Positions 45,277 through 54,379 of a stretch of DNA of 64,000 nt are shown here, piece after piece; positions within the stretch are counted from its first letter, which is position 1; the number at the start of each line of letters is the position of its first letter. A program made the translations under genes and the position numbers. The notes beneath the pieces are model-generated. The model was not told the origin of the DNA, did no database searches, and worked only from the letters and a program-made list of their open reading frames with translations. Source of the DNA: Abditibacterium sp. (GTDB taxonomy: Bacteria > Armatimonadota > Abditibacteriia > Abditibacteriales > Abditibacteriaceae); NCBI GenBank assembly GCA_030448265.1, contig JAUJNG010000005.1:146843-210842 (forward strand), given 5' to 3'.

Positions 45277-48200
45277 CTATTTTTTGGCAATCAGACGACG
45301 CAGACGCAACGTGAGGCGGCGGGTCTGACCGTTTTGAGCTTCGATCTCGATTCGCCCTTTGGATCTGGACCTGAGGTTTAACCCGAACTGCGGCGCTCCG
45401 TTGTCCACCTCAAATTGAACGTTGTCACTGCCCCCGTAAAGACCGCGACTGGTGCCGATCCGGTAGGTGTTGGCCGGTTTTTGAGTGTCGGCGTAAACAA
45501 TGTCTTCCTCGGTTGCTCTCCGGTTAGGGCCCGCGATGTAGATGGAAGTGGTGCCCCGCGCGACGCGCAGCGAAAAGCGGCCCTGACTGTCGCTGGTGGC
45601 TCCCATCACGGTATCGACGGAAAGCGGCAACTGTGGCCCATTGGAGCCGAAAGTTACGCCTCCCAAACCTAATCCCGTCGCTTTGTCCACGACGCGGCCT
45701 TCAATGAGAGCGCCGCGCCGGAACACGAGAGGCGCGGCGCGGCGCACGATCTGTCCTTCCCTGACCCAGACACCCTCGACGGCGGCAGCGACTCCGTTGG
45801 GAGGCGGTTTCAAACCGAATTTCGCTGACGTGGCGATCACCAGATTGTAGGGCGCCGTCGTCAGCCCATTCAAGCGAAAACTGCCGTCCGCGCGCGTGAC
45901 GGCGCTTTCCGATAGAACCGGCTCAATCGAGGCCCATTTTTGCTCAAAATTGGGCGTGTCGGAGTTGGAATAGGCCAGTCCCGCGCCCTGCATCAATTTC
46001 CACTGCGCCTTTTGCTGGATGAGTGCCAGAACCGGAACGCCCGAGACGCCGCGCCCCGCTTCATCCACCACGCGGCCCGTCAGAGTCGCTTTGCCCTGTG
46101 GCGGGGGCATTCGCTTGAAAACCGGCTTTGGGGACGGCGCAACGTAAACAGCACGTTCCAGGCGCAGCAGCGCCTCGCGGGTTCGATCTCTGGCAATTTT
46201 CACGACGAACCCACCGGTAAAACGCTGAAAGGCGCCGCCGTCGAACGAGATGTCGGCTTTGCGACTGGGGAAGTAGTCAACGCCGCCCGAAGTCGCTGCG
46301 ACGTCGCGCACGCGGGACGAGATTTGACCTCCAACCGAAAGGCGCGCACCGCCTGCGGGCAGTCGAAACAGCGATTCTCCGGAGGCATCAGTATCGACCC
46401 AGTAGGGCGTTACCGATTTATTCGCATTCGGCTTCGTGAAGGCAAGCAGGTTAATGTCCGGCAGCGCCGCGCCCGTTGTTTTGTCCACAACGCGAACGCG
46501 CAAAAGTCCGCCGCGCGTCAGTGGGACATCGGGCGCGGCGGTGGTTCGGCCGCCGCGAACCGTGACATCGCGCCCTGCCGCCTGCACATAGGGCGGCAGT
46601 TTCGTTTCGCGGGAGCGACGCGACATTCTCCTATAGCTGGGAACTTGCAAGCCATAGGTTTGCGGCGCCAGCCCCTCAATGCGATAAGTCCCGTCGCTCG
46701 CCGTCGTCGTGCTTTGAGACAACAGGTTGCGCGTGACTTTGGGAAGCGCGAACTGATTGGCCCAAACCGAAGGCAGGCTCGCGTTTTCCGTCCTTCCCGT
46801 GATGCGCTCCATGCTTTGGTAAGACAGGCTCGCACGGATTTTGATGCCCGCCACCGGCTCGCCGTCCTCGTTCGCCACACGGCCCGTAATCGCGCCTCGC
46901 GGCTGCATGGCAGCCCACTTTTCGACCGTCGCTAATTCCTTCGTTGGCAGCTCCAGACTGCGCCGCAGTTCCTGCCACCTGGACGGCGCCAGCGGCTGGG
47001 AAATGGCCTGAGACTGCTGCTCGAAATAGGCGGACAGCGCGAAATTTTCGGCGAGGTCGAGTCGCACACTGCGCGCCTCCGAAATCAGTCCTTTTTCCTC
47101 GTCGAAGCTGTAAATCAAGGCATCGCGTAAAATCCAGGAACCCGCGACTGAGCGGCGCGCGGTGCGAGCCACAATCAGACTGCGGCTGATGATTTTGTCG
47201 TGCTTTTGCTCGATTGTGACACCCTGAAGCACACCGCTTGAAACGCCCGCGATGGAAACTCGATACTTGCCGAAGTCCTTGAATTGCTGCAACGCGCGTT
47301 TTTGGTTTGAGGCCGCGTTTTTCGCTCCCACACTGCCCTGCTCCGATTCGCGCGGCGCGGCGCTTCCTGACACCAGCAGCGGCACGGTGGCAATCGCCGC
47401 CAGCGCGCCGCCCACGATGCACCAGCGCCCGCGCGGGGAAATCGGCTGCGCGCGGTGCGAGGTATCCAGAATGGTTTGAACGCGGCGCGCGAGGGACGAT
47501 TTGCCCGTCGCTATGCCGATGGCGGCGACCCGCTCGGCGGGGCGCGGCGCCAAGTGCTCGGCCCAGTCCAAAAGAGCGCGCGCGTAGTGCCCGCGCGAGC
47601 AGCCGACTTCCAAAACCGCCTGATCGCAGGCGTCTTCGCTGCTTTCCTCCATCGCGCGGCACAAAACCCACAACAGCGGCTGGGGCCACAGCAGGGCGCA
47701 CCCGATGCGTCCCAGCGCGTTCCACCACAAATCGCGCCGCTTCAAGTGCATCGCCTCGTGACTAAAAACCGCGCGCAGCATTTCCGGCTCCAAGGGCGCA
47801 TCGCCCGCAGGCAAAACAATCGCGGGATGCAGCAAGCCCATCAAAAACGGACTGTTGACAGCGGAATGGCGCAGCAAAAGCGGCGCTCGCACACCCAGAG
47901 CCGCGCACACGTCGTCAAGGATCGCCAAGGTTTCGGTTTCCCGAACCGCGTGCGCGCCACGCCGCAAACGCCGCAGCGCCTGGTGGCACGCGCCCCACCA
48001 CAAAAGCAACCCCAGCGCGCCGCCCAGCCACAATCCGACCATCAGAGTGACAACTCCGCGCCCCTCTCTGACTTGCGGCGCTTTTGCCGAAGCGGCCAGG
48101 GCCAACGCAGGCGTCGGTTCATCCTTCGTCGCCAACGGATTTTCGCGTAGCGAAGGGGAGAAAGACGGCTCTTCGCGCGTTTTTTCGGTTTTTGAAGTCG

Positions 48201-48519
48201 GCGGTGGCTTAAGGTCAGACAGTGGCGCGGGAGCAGAAAGCGAAACGGTGGATGTGTCGGCTGAGCGCGCCGGAGCCGCGAGCGACACGCTCCACAGCGC
48301 CGCAGGACGATTCCACTCGTTCAGCGACAGTCCGAGCGACAGCGCGGCGACTGCCAGAGTTGAAACCAGCAGGGCACGGCCCATCACATCGCGCGCGGCG
48401 GACTGGCGCCGCCGCAAAACGCGCAGCACCGCTAATCCCACTCCCAAAAGCAGCGAGGTCTGCCCCCACAGCGCCAGTCCGTTTTGCGCCCAGGCCGCAG
48501 CGTCCAAAAACTCGTTCAT
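45277..48519 (-). CDS. BlaR1/M56 membrane metallopeptidase with long C-terminal beta extension
   Basis: A 1080-residue protein. Membrane helices near 20-40 and 55-70, a Pro/Ser-rich loop, and another helix near 160-180 precede the M56 zinc peptidase domain with HEAMH (His254) in FSHEAMHLKRRD and the downstream SSEDACDQAVLEVG. A helix follows (WCIVGGALAAIATVPLLVSG). From about 400 to the end come several carboxypeptidase-regulatory-type beta domains (GRVANEDGEPVAGIKIRASL, GRVVDEAGRGVSGVPVLALI, GRVVDKATGLGLGGVTFGSN). In classical BlaR1 the sensor is a penicillin-binding domain; here these repeats replace it, so the signal is probably not a beta-lactam. It is coupled (ATGA) to its BlaI-like repressor. 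Confidence 0.9.
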   Translation of the reverse strand: MNEFLDAAAWAQNGLALWGQTSLLLGVGLAVLRVLRRRQSAARDVMGRALLVSTLAVAALSLGLSLNEWNRPAALWSVSLAAPARSADTSTVSLSAPAPLSDLKPPPTSKTEKTREEPSFSPSLRENPLATKDEPTPALALAASAKAPQVREGRGVVTLMVGLWLGGALGLLLWWGACHQALRRLRRGAHAVRETETLAILDDVCAALGVRAPLLLRHSAVNSPFLMGLLHPAIVLPAGDAPLEPEMLRAVFSHEAMHLKRRDLWWNALGRIGCALLWPQPLLWVLCRAMEESSEDACDQAVLEVGCSRGHYARALLDWAEHLAPRPAERVAAIGIATGKSSLARRVQTILDTSHRAQPISPRGRWCIVGGALAAIATVPLLVSGSAAPRESEQGSVGAKNAASNQKRALQQFKDFGKYRVSIAGVSSGVLQGVTIEQKHDKIISRSLIVARTARRSVAGSWILRDALIYSFDEEKGLISEARSVRLDLAENFALSAYFEQQSQAISQPLAPSRWQELRRSLELPTKELATVEKWAAMQPRGAITGRVANEDGEPVAGIKIRASLSYQSMERITGRTENASLPSVWANQFALPKVTRNLLSQSTTTASDGTYRIEGLAPQTYGLQVPSYRRMSRRSRETKLPPYVQAAGRDVTVRGGRTTAAPDVPLTRGGLLRVRVVDKTTGAALPDINLLAFTKPNANKSVTPYWVDTDASGESLFRLPAGGARLSVGGQISSRVRDVAATSGGVDYFPSRKADISFDGGAFQRFTGGFVVKIARDRTREALLRLERAVYVAPSPKPVFKRMPPPQGKATLTGRVVDEAGRGVSGVPVLALIQQKAQWKLMQGAGLAYSNSDTPNFEQKWASIEPVLSESAVTRADGSFRLNGLTTAPYNLVIATSAKFGLKPPPNGVAAAVEGVWVREGQIVRRAAPLVFRRGALIEGRVVDKATGLGLGGVTFGSNGPQLPLSVDTVMGATSDSQGRFSLRVARGTTSIYIAGPNRRATEEDIVYADTQKPANTYRIGTSRGLYGGSDNVQFEVDNGAPQFGLNLRSRSKGRIEIEAQNGQTRRLTLRLRRLIAKK

Positions 48520-48950
48520 CGCGATCCCTCCGCTGTTGTGGCGTTTGCCCGCGCGTTTTGTGCGGCTTCGGCCTGGGCCACGACTTCGCGCAGCCGATCC
48601 AATTCTTCGGGCGATACCTTTTCGTGCTTGACCAGATGCGCCACCAAACCGGAAATCGAGCGGTTGAAGAGGCGCGCCAGCAGGTCGGCGGCGGCGCCGG
48701 TGGCGACTTCGCTTTGCTCGTGAACCGGCTCGAATACGAAAATTCGCTCTTCAACGCGGTGCGAAACCGCGCCCTTCGCTTCCAGCTTGCGCAGCAGCGT
48801 TTGCACCGTCGAATGCGCGATGGGCGGCGCTCCCACAGGCTTTTGCCGGTTGAGTTCGTCGGTGATTTGCCGCGCCGTCGCGCTCTCCTGCGCCCACAGC
48901 ACTTGCATGATCTGCAGCTGCACCCGCCCCAATTTTGGTGTTGAACTCAT
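48516..48950 (-). CDS. BlaI/MecI-family repressor (module 1)
   Basis: A 144-residue winged-helix protein: KLGRVQLQIMQVLWAQESAT, STVQTLLRKLEAKGAVSHRV and the C-terminal dimerisation helices LFNRSISGLVAHLVKHEKVS. BlaI proteins repress their own operon until the partner M56 protease is activated and the repressor is cleaved. The stop overlaps the start of the protease gene by four bases. Two palindromic sites overlap its own upstream region, 48956-48995. Confidence 0.93.
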   Translation of the reverse strand: MSSTPKLGRVQLQIMQVLWAQESATARQITDELNRQKPVGAPPIAHSTVQTLLRKLEAKGAVSHRVEERIFVFEPVHEQSEVATGAAADLLARLFNRSISGLVAHLVKHEKVSPEELDRLREVVAQAEAAQNARANATTAEGSR

Positions 48951-48955
48951 TTGGA

Positions 48956-48995
48956 TTTACCTCGATAAATGACAGGCATAATTTACTGAGGTAAA
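48956..48995. promoter_or_regulatory. Operator pair for BlaI module 1
   Basis: Two dyads: TTTA-CCTCGA-TAAA (48956-48969) and TTTAC-TGAG-GTAAA (48982-48995), about two turns apart centre to centre. Together they also form a longer dyad, TTTACCTC at 48956 with GAGGTAAA at 48988. They begin six bases upstream of the repressor ATG, where binding would block transcription of the minus-strand operon. Confidence 0.65.
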
Positions 48996-49027
48996 CGCGG
49001 TTCGTCAAGGGATGTGCCTGCCAGGCC

Positions 49028-49078
49028 TTGACTATTTCCGTAGTCAAGATACACTGGCGATGACTATCAAGATAGTCA
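49028..49078. promoter_or_regulatory. Operator pair for BlaI module 2
   Basis: TTGACTA-TTTCCG-TAGTCAA (49028-49047) and TGACTAT-CAAG-ATAGTCA (49061-49078) are perfect dyads sharing the half-site TGACTA, with centres about 32 bp apart. They lie just before the plus-strand BlaI-like gene at 49094. The half-site differs clearly from TTTAC in module 1, so the two repressors probably do not cross-regulate. Confidence 0.7.
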
Positions 49079-49093
49079 AGGGGTAAGGGGCCG

Positions 49094-49528
49094 ATGAGAC
49101 CAAAGAAATCAGGGTTGGGCGAAGGGCAGTGGGAAGTGCTGCAATGGGTGAGCAGCCACGCGCCGGCGACGGTCGCGGAGGTAGCGGCGGCGTTTGCACA
49201 GTCGCACGGGCTGGCGCGCACTACGGTTTTAACCGTGATGGAAAAACTGCGCGAAAAGGGCCACCTGACGCGGGAAAAGCGCGGTGCGGTTTATGAATAC
49301 ACGCCCTCCGTGCCGCAGGCGCAACTGGTGCGTGATCGTGTCGCGCAGTTCGTCGATGGCACGCTGGGCGGCTCGTTCGCGCCGTTTCTGGCCTATCTAT
49401 CCCAGGAAACCGAGGTCAACGCCGAACAGTTGCAAGAGTTGAAGAGGATGGTGCACGAACTGGAAGCCAGCCAAAAGCAGGATCTGAAGAAACCGAAATC
49501 AGTCGCCAAGGGGGATAGCGATGCATGA
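49094..49528 (+). CDS. BlaI/MecI-family repressor (module 2)
   Basis: A 144-residue paralogue of the module 1 repressor: LGEGQWEVLQWVSSHAPATV, LARTTVLTVMEKLREKGHLT REKRGAVYEYTP-like winged helix and a C-terminal helical dimer region FVDGTLGGSFAPFLAYLSQE. A G-rich ribosome-binding site lies before the ATG. It overlaps the downstream protease gene by eight bases. The recognition helix differs from that of module 1, matching the different operators. Confidence 0.93.
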   Translation: MRPKKSGLGEGQWEVLQWVSSHAPATVAEVAAAFAQSHGLARTTVLTVMEKLREKGHLTREKRGAVYEYTPSVPQAQLVRDRVAQFVDGTLGGSFAPFLAYLSQETEVNAEQLQELKRMVHELEASQKQDLKKPKSVAKGDSDA

Positions 49529-52500
49529 CTTTTCGATCATTTTTGGCGAAATGAGCGCCTGGTGGGGCGAATCCATGTTGCGCGCCAGCGTCGAAGGCGG
49601 AATCGTCATCGCACTGGTGTGGGGATTGTGCCGCGCGTGGCCGCAAATGTCGCCCTCAGGCCGCTCGTGGCTGTGGCGGGCGGCGTTTTGCAAGCTGCTT
49701 CTCGCCCTTTTGTGGCGCGGGTCGGTCGGTGTGCCGTTGCTCCCCGCGCCATCGGCGAGCGAAGGCGCCGCGCACTCCAGTTTCTCGTCTCGCTCGGCCC
49801 AGCTTGAACCTTCGCGCGCTGTGATTCCAGCTCCCATGACCAATTCTGAAGCGGGGCCGGAAGCAGCAAGGGAAATAGAATCGGTTCCCAGCCTTGAAAC
49901 CGATTCCAAGGTTTGGGATGTGGCGAAAAAGGGTGAGACGGTTGCCCCACAAAACGATCCTGCTCTGGCAACTCCTGCGGTGGAAGAAAAACCACTTACG
50001 GGCGGCACTTTAACGGTAGCCGCATTCGCTTTTTGGCTGCTTGGCGTAGGTTTTCTGGCCCTGCGAAGCGTCGCTGCGTGGCGCTGGACGCGCCGGCTGC
50101 GCGAAAGCGGCGAACTCGTGGATGATGTGAGACTTTTCAGGCTTCTGGACGACTTACGCGCGCGTTTTGGGTTGGCCCGCGCGCCCGAAATGCTGCGTTG
50201 CACCCGCATGGAGGCCCTCGCGCTGACCGGAGTGCTTCGCCCCGCGATTCTGCTGCCACCAGGATTTGCACTCGCGGCGCCGGAGCAGGAAGCGGACTTG
50301 GCATTGATGCTGGCGCACGAACTGGCGCACCACAAACGCCGCGACCTCGCGTGGAACTGGCTCCTGTGGGCGGGGCAGACGCTGTTTTGGTTTCACCCCC
50401 TCGTCTGGCTGGGGGCGCGCGAGTGGCGTCTGGCCCAGGAAGTCGCCTGTGACGCCCTCGCAGTGCGCGCGACGCGGGCGCCCCTGGACCAATATAGCGC
50501 GATGCTGATGAAAAGTGCGCTGACACCGCGCGGCGAAAGGGCCGAAAGTCTTTTTTCGGTCGGCGTGAGTGCTCGCTATGCGACCCTGCACCGGAGGTTG
50601 GGAGCCATGAAATATTTCACTTTGAAAGCAGAAAACAAACGCGCCCTCGCGCTGTGTGGCCTTCTCGCGGGCCTGGTTTTAGTGCCCTGGCGTCTCACGG
50701 CGCGTCCCGCCTCGGCCCAGGCGACGCCGCAAAACCTTCCCGCGCCGCCCGATTCCGCCGCGCCGGTTCCCCCCGCGCGCCGCGCGCCCGATGGGCGAGC
50801 GCAGGTGAGCGGCACCGTGCTGGACGCGGCGGGGCGCCCGATTCGCGGCGCGACGGTGGTCATCCCTGCCGATTTGACCAACGACCGCCTCCTCACGGCG
50901 CGCACCGATGCGGCGGGACGGTTTTCGTTTCGAGTTGCGGCTCTGACCGATGCAAAGTTCGAGTGCTGGGCCAAAATTTACGCGACGGGATGGGCCTTGC
51001 AAGGCACTCGACTCGAAGAAGGCCGCAGCGCGACGATTCGTCTTCAACGCGGCACCACGATTCGCGGCATTGTGCGCGACAGCCAGGGGCGCCCCGTTGC
51101 GCGCGTTGCGGTGGCTCTCGATTCCGTAGCAATTGATAGTAGGCCGCCTGTGTCGCCTCGGCTTTCGAAATGGCTTTGGGTTCCCGACCCCCTCAAGCCC
51201 GCCCTGACAACGCGCACCGACGCGCGTGGCCACTACGAACTGCGCGGCATACCGGCGCATTTCGACGCGGCGCGGCTCGAAATCCACGACTCGCGTTTCA
51301 TCCATCGTCGTTTCGAGGTGCGATTGCGTCCGGCGCGGGCTGCGGTCGCGCCGGTGCAAACGCTGCGTGGTGCTTCGCACATCGTGGGGCGTGTGGTCAA
51401 TGCCCAGGGAGTGGGCCTGCGTGGCATCAAGGTTTACGCCAGTGGCAATGGATCGACTATGGGCGAAATAGCGTGGTCGGACGCAATTTCGCGGCGCGAT
51501 GGCAGCTATCGCATTTCGAGCCTTCCGCCAGGCACTTTCCAACTCATGGCGCGCGACCTCAACGACAAAGTTGTGATGCGGCCTGTGCGGGGCATCAAAA
51601 CACGGCTCGCGGGAGTTACCCGTGCGCCTGACCTTCAAATGCGGCCTGGCGGCGTGGTCGAGGGCACCGTTGTCGATGCCGATTCGGGAAAACCTCTCGC
51701 CGGTGCCCTGGTGAGTGGGGGCGGAACCGGCAGCTTTTCGTCTTCCTTTTCAACCCGCCAGGGCCGTTACCGCGTGCGAATTCCGGCGGGAAAGGGGCAG
51801 GTTTATATTTCGGCTTTGCCGCGCGGCTATCTGCCTCCGGCGCTGGGTTCGTCGTCGCGCGCTTTTCCGGTTCAGGTCGGCGAAGGCGAGGCCGAAAAGC
51901 TCACTCTGCGCCTCAAAAAGGGTGTGACGCTGCGCGGAACTGCCCTCGATTCGCAGGGCCGCGCGCCCAAAGAGGCTCTCCTTGTGGCCACCAAAATCGT
52001 GCCGCGTTGGATGTCGAGCCGGTGGGAGGATGAGAACTTCGCCCGCCCCGACTCGAACGGACAATGGAGCATCGAGGGACTCAGCGCGGGCCGCTACCGA
52101 CTTGGGGTGCGCGGCGATTGGGAAATCGCTGGCGCGCCGCGCGAAGTCGAAGTGCCCTCACCCGATGCGGTTCGGCTGGAACTGCGCGCGGCGCCGCTTC
52201 CAACGCTCGCGGGGCGCGTCGTCACGCCTGAGGGACGGCCTATTTCCGGCGCCAGCATTGGTCTCAACATCAATTTCCCCATTCCCAGCGGCTCTTTGAT
52301 GGGCAGCAAAGAAAAAATGACCAGCGACGCCCAAGGCCGTTTCGCGCGCCCTCGGCTGCGGCCAGACTCCGAACTGTTCCTCAAACCCTCCAAAACCGGC
52401 TATCGCTTTGTGTCGGGCGGGCGCATCACGCGGGTCAAAACGGCGCGCGGCACCCAGTTTCGCGTCAGCGACATCGTGATGGCGCGGGCCAATCTGGAAG

Positions 52501-53264
52501 AAATTCTGCGCGCGGGCGCAACGGTTGCGGGCCGCGTCGTTTATTCGGGTGGGCAACCGGCGCGGGTGAGAGTTTGGCTGAGCGCGAGCGGCGATTACGA
52601 GGACTCGCTGCGCCGGACGCTCGACTGGCGCGGGCAAAACAACGCGCGCCTGCTCCCGCGCCTTACCGTCGCCGTCCCGACGCGCGCCGATGGCCGCTTC
52701 GAAATCGCCAAGCTGCCGGCTTTGTCCTACTCGATGAGCATTTTAGACCTCCCTGCCGGCTGGTTTTGGTCTGGCGACTGGCGCTGGAAGCGCCTCGCCG
52801 TGCCTTCAGACCGCCGCAAAACGCTGCGCCTTCCCGATATGGTGCTTCAGCGCGGCGCCGTCGTGCAGATTCGAGCCATCGACCGCGACACCGGAGAAAC
52901 CTTGCGCGGTGAAATCCCCTTGCGCTATTCCAGCACCTCGCAGTTCGGCAAAGTTGAAGGCCCCACCTATGCCCCACCATCGGGAATCGGTCAAAAAACC
53001 GTTCCTCCTGGCATTTTTTCGCTGGGGATATGGCGCAACCCCGATGGGCGCATCGTTCACGATTCCGCCCATATGACGACGCCCACCAACCGCTTCATCC
53101 GCTATTACGAAATCACCTCGCCCACCCTCGAAGTGAGCGTCGATGGCGGGCCTCGCCAACGGGTGCGCGACGGGCGCGTGACTTTTCCGGTTGCGGCGGG
53201 AAAGAGTTATCAGGTCACCTATTTTCTGCATCGCTTGAGGCCAGAAGATTCGCAGGCAAGATAA
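49521..53264 (+). CDS. BlaR1/M56 membrane metallopeptidase with giant C-terminal extension
   Basis: A 1247-residue paralogue of the module 1 protease. Membrane helices near 20-40, 52-65 and 160-185, an M56 domain with HELAH at 266-270 (LAHELAHHKRRDLAWNW) and EVACDALAVRA, and another helix before 400 (LALCGLLAGLVLVPW). From about 415 on are many carboxypeptidase-regulatory-like beta repeats (GTVLDAAGRPIRGATVVIPA, GIVRDSQGRPVARVAVALDS, GRVVNAQGVGLRGIKVYASG, GTVVDADSGKPLAGALVSGG, GRVVTPEGRPISGASIGLNI). No penicillin-binding domain is seen. The extension is about 830 residues, far longer than in classical BlaR1, and should lie outside the membrane as a sensor. Confidence 0.9.
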   Translation: MHDFSIIFGEMSAWWGESMLRASVEGGIVIALVWGLCRAWPQMSPSGRSWLWRAAFCKLLLALLWRGSVGVPLLPAPSASEGAAHSSFSSRSAQLEPSRAVIPAPMTNSEAGPEAAREIESVPSLETDSKVWDVAKKGETVAPQNDPALATPAVEEKPLTGGTLTVAAFAFWLLGVGFLALRSVAAWRWTRRLRESGELVDDVRLFRLLDDLRARFGLARAPEMLRCTRMEALALTGVLRPAILLPPGFALAAPEQEADLALMLAHELAHHKRRDLAWNWLLWAGQTLFWFHPLVWLGAREWRLAQEVACDALAVRATRAPLDQYSAMLMKSALTPRGERAESLFSVGVSARYATLHRRLGAMKYFTLKAENKRALALCGLLAGLVLVPWRLTARPASAQATPQNLPAPPDSAAPVPPARRAPDGRAQVSGTVLDAAGRPIRGATVVIPADLTNDRLLTARTDAAGRFSFRVAALTDAKFECWAKIYATGWALQGTRLEEGRSATIRLQRGTTIRGIVRDSQGRPVARVAVALDSVAIDSRPPVSPRLSKWLWVPDPLKPALTTRTDARGHYELRGIPAHFDAARLEIHDSRFIHRRFEVRLRPARAAVAPVQTLRGASHIVGRVVNAQGVGLRGIKVYASGNGSTMGEIAWSDAISRRDGSYRISSLPPGTFQLMARDLNDKVVMRPVRGIKTRLAGVTRAPDLQMRPGGVVEGTVVDADSGKPLAGALVSGGGTGSFSSSFSTRQGRYRVRIPAGKGQVYISALPRGYLPPALGSSSRAFPVQVGEGEAEKLTLRLKKGVTLRGTALDSQGRAPKEALLVATKIVPRWMSSRWEDENFARPDSNGQWSIEGLSAGRYRLGVRGDWEIAGAPREVEVPSPDAVRLELRAAPLPTLAGRVVTPEGRPISGASIGLNINFPIPSGSLMGSKEKMTSDAQGRFARPRLRPDSELFLKPSKTGYRFVSGGRITRVKTARGTQFRVSDIVMARANLEEILRAGATVAGRVVYSGGQPARVRVWLSASGDYEDSLRRTLDWRGQNNARLLPRLTVAVPTRADGRFEIAKLPALSYSMSILDLPAGWFWSGDWRWKRLAVPSDRRKTLRLPDMVLQRGAVVQIRAIDRDTGETLRGEIPLRYSSTSQFGKVEGPTYAPPSGIGQKTVPPGIFSLGIWRNPDGRIVHDSAHMTTPTNRFIRYYEITSPTLEVSVDGGPRQRVRDGRVTFPVAAGKSYQVTYFLHRLRPEDSQAR

Positions 53265-53458
53265 AACCAACCGTTTTAACCAGGAAAAGCGCTGCCCCAG
53301 TCGCCCAGGAGGGCACCACTGCCCATGCGCCTTTTCTCAAAACCGACCTGGCATAACAAGAAATCTGACAGGTCAACTGAATAACAAAGTCTTTTTTTTC
53401 ATTGCTTGCGGCGGTCGCTGATTTGCGGCTTCGACGCGACACACCAAGGGAGACCAAA

Positions 53459-54379
53459 ATGCAATATCGCGAACTGGGACGGACGGGCTGGCAGGTGTCG
53501 GCAATCAGCTTAGGGTGCTGGGGCATCGGCGGGCAATGGGGGCCGGTCGAGGAAGACACCGCGCTTGCTGTTTTGCGACGCGCTTTCGAACTCGGGGTCA
53601 ACCTTTATGACACCGCCGATGCCTACGGCTTGGGCCGCAGCGAAGAACTGGTTGGGCAGGCGTTCGCAAAATCAGATCGCGAAAGCATATTCATCGCGAC
53701 GAAAGTTGGCAACTGGGCGCGGCGCCTTGACCATCCGCTCTCTTACGCCATACCTGAACATATAACTCTGTGCTGTGATGCTTCGCTGCACCGCCTCAAG
53801 ACCGATTACATCGATCTGTATCAGTGCCATATCGGGGGCCTCGAAGAGCCGAGCGTGTTTCTGGAAGCGTTCGAGAAGCTCAAGCAGGGGGGCAAGATTC
53901 GCGCTTACGGCATCTCGACGGACTCAATCGCCGCGTTAAAACGCTTCGACCGCGACGGCACCTGCGAAACCTTGCAGCTCGCCTACAACGTCATCGGCCG
54001 CGGGGCCGAAACCGAACTGTTTCCCTATTGCCGCGAGAAGCGCATCGGCACGCTGATACGCAATCCGCTGGGCATGGGGGTGCTGGCCGGTAAGTTCTCG
54101 CCGGAAACCAGGTTCGATGACGTGCGCTCCGGCTGGAACGAGGGCAAGGGAAGGGAAAACTTCCTGCGCAACCTGGAAAAAGTCGAGAGTTTGCGATTCT
54201 TGCAGGGGGACAATCGCACTCTGGCCCAGGCCGCATTGCAGTGGATTTTGACGAATCCCGACGTAAGCTGCGCCATTCCTGGCGCGAAGAATCTCGATCA
54301 ATTGGAAGCCAACATCCGCGCTGCCGACACGCAACTCACACCCGAAGAGGTGCAGCAAATTCAAAACACCGTAGCGTAA
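53459..54379 (+). CDS. Aldo/keto reductase
   Basis: Encodes 306 residues from ATG 53459, with AAGGGAG upstream. The start MQYRELGRTGWQVSAISLGC is typical. The catalytic tetrad is visible: Asp and Tyr in LYDTADAYGLG, Lys in IATKVGNW and His in YQCHIGG. NADPH-binding features include GISTDSIAAL and the C-terminal AIPGAKNLDQLEANIRA. It reduces aldehydes or sugars with NAD(P)H; the substrate is not known. It stands alone in a loosely packed stretch. The 194 bp before it contain nothing else that I recognise. Confidence 0.93.
   Translation: MQYRELGRTGWQVSAISLGCWGIGGQWGPVEEDTALAVLRRAFELGVNLYDTADAYGLGRSEELVGQAFAKSDRESIFIATKVGNWARRLDHPLSYAIPEHITLCCDASLHRLKTDYIDLYQCHIGGLEEPSVFLEAFEKLKQGGKIRAYGISTDSIAALKRFDRDGTCETLQLAYNVIGRGAETELFPYCREKRIGTLIRNPLGMGVLAGKFSPETRFDDVRSGWNEGKGRENFLRNLEKVESLRFLQGDNRTLAQAALQWILTNPDVSCAIPGAKNLDQLEANIRAADTQLTPEEVQQIQNTVA

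Noticed and set aside
45277..53264. BlaI-M56 pair considered as a beta-lactam resistance locus
   Set aside because: No beta-lactamase or PBP2a gene is nearby and neither protease has a visible penicillin-binding domain.
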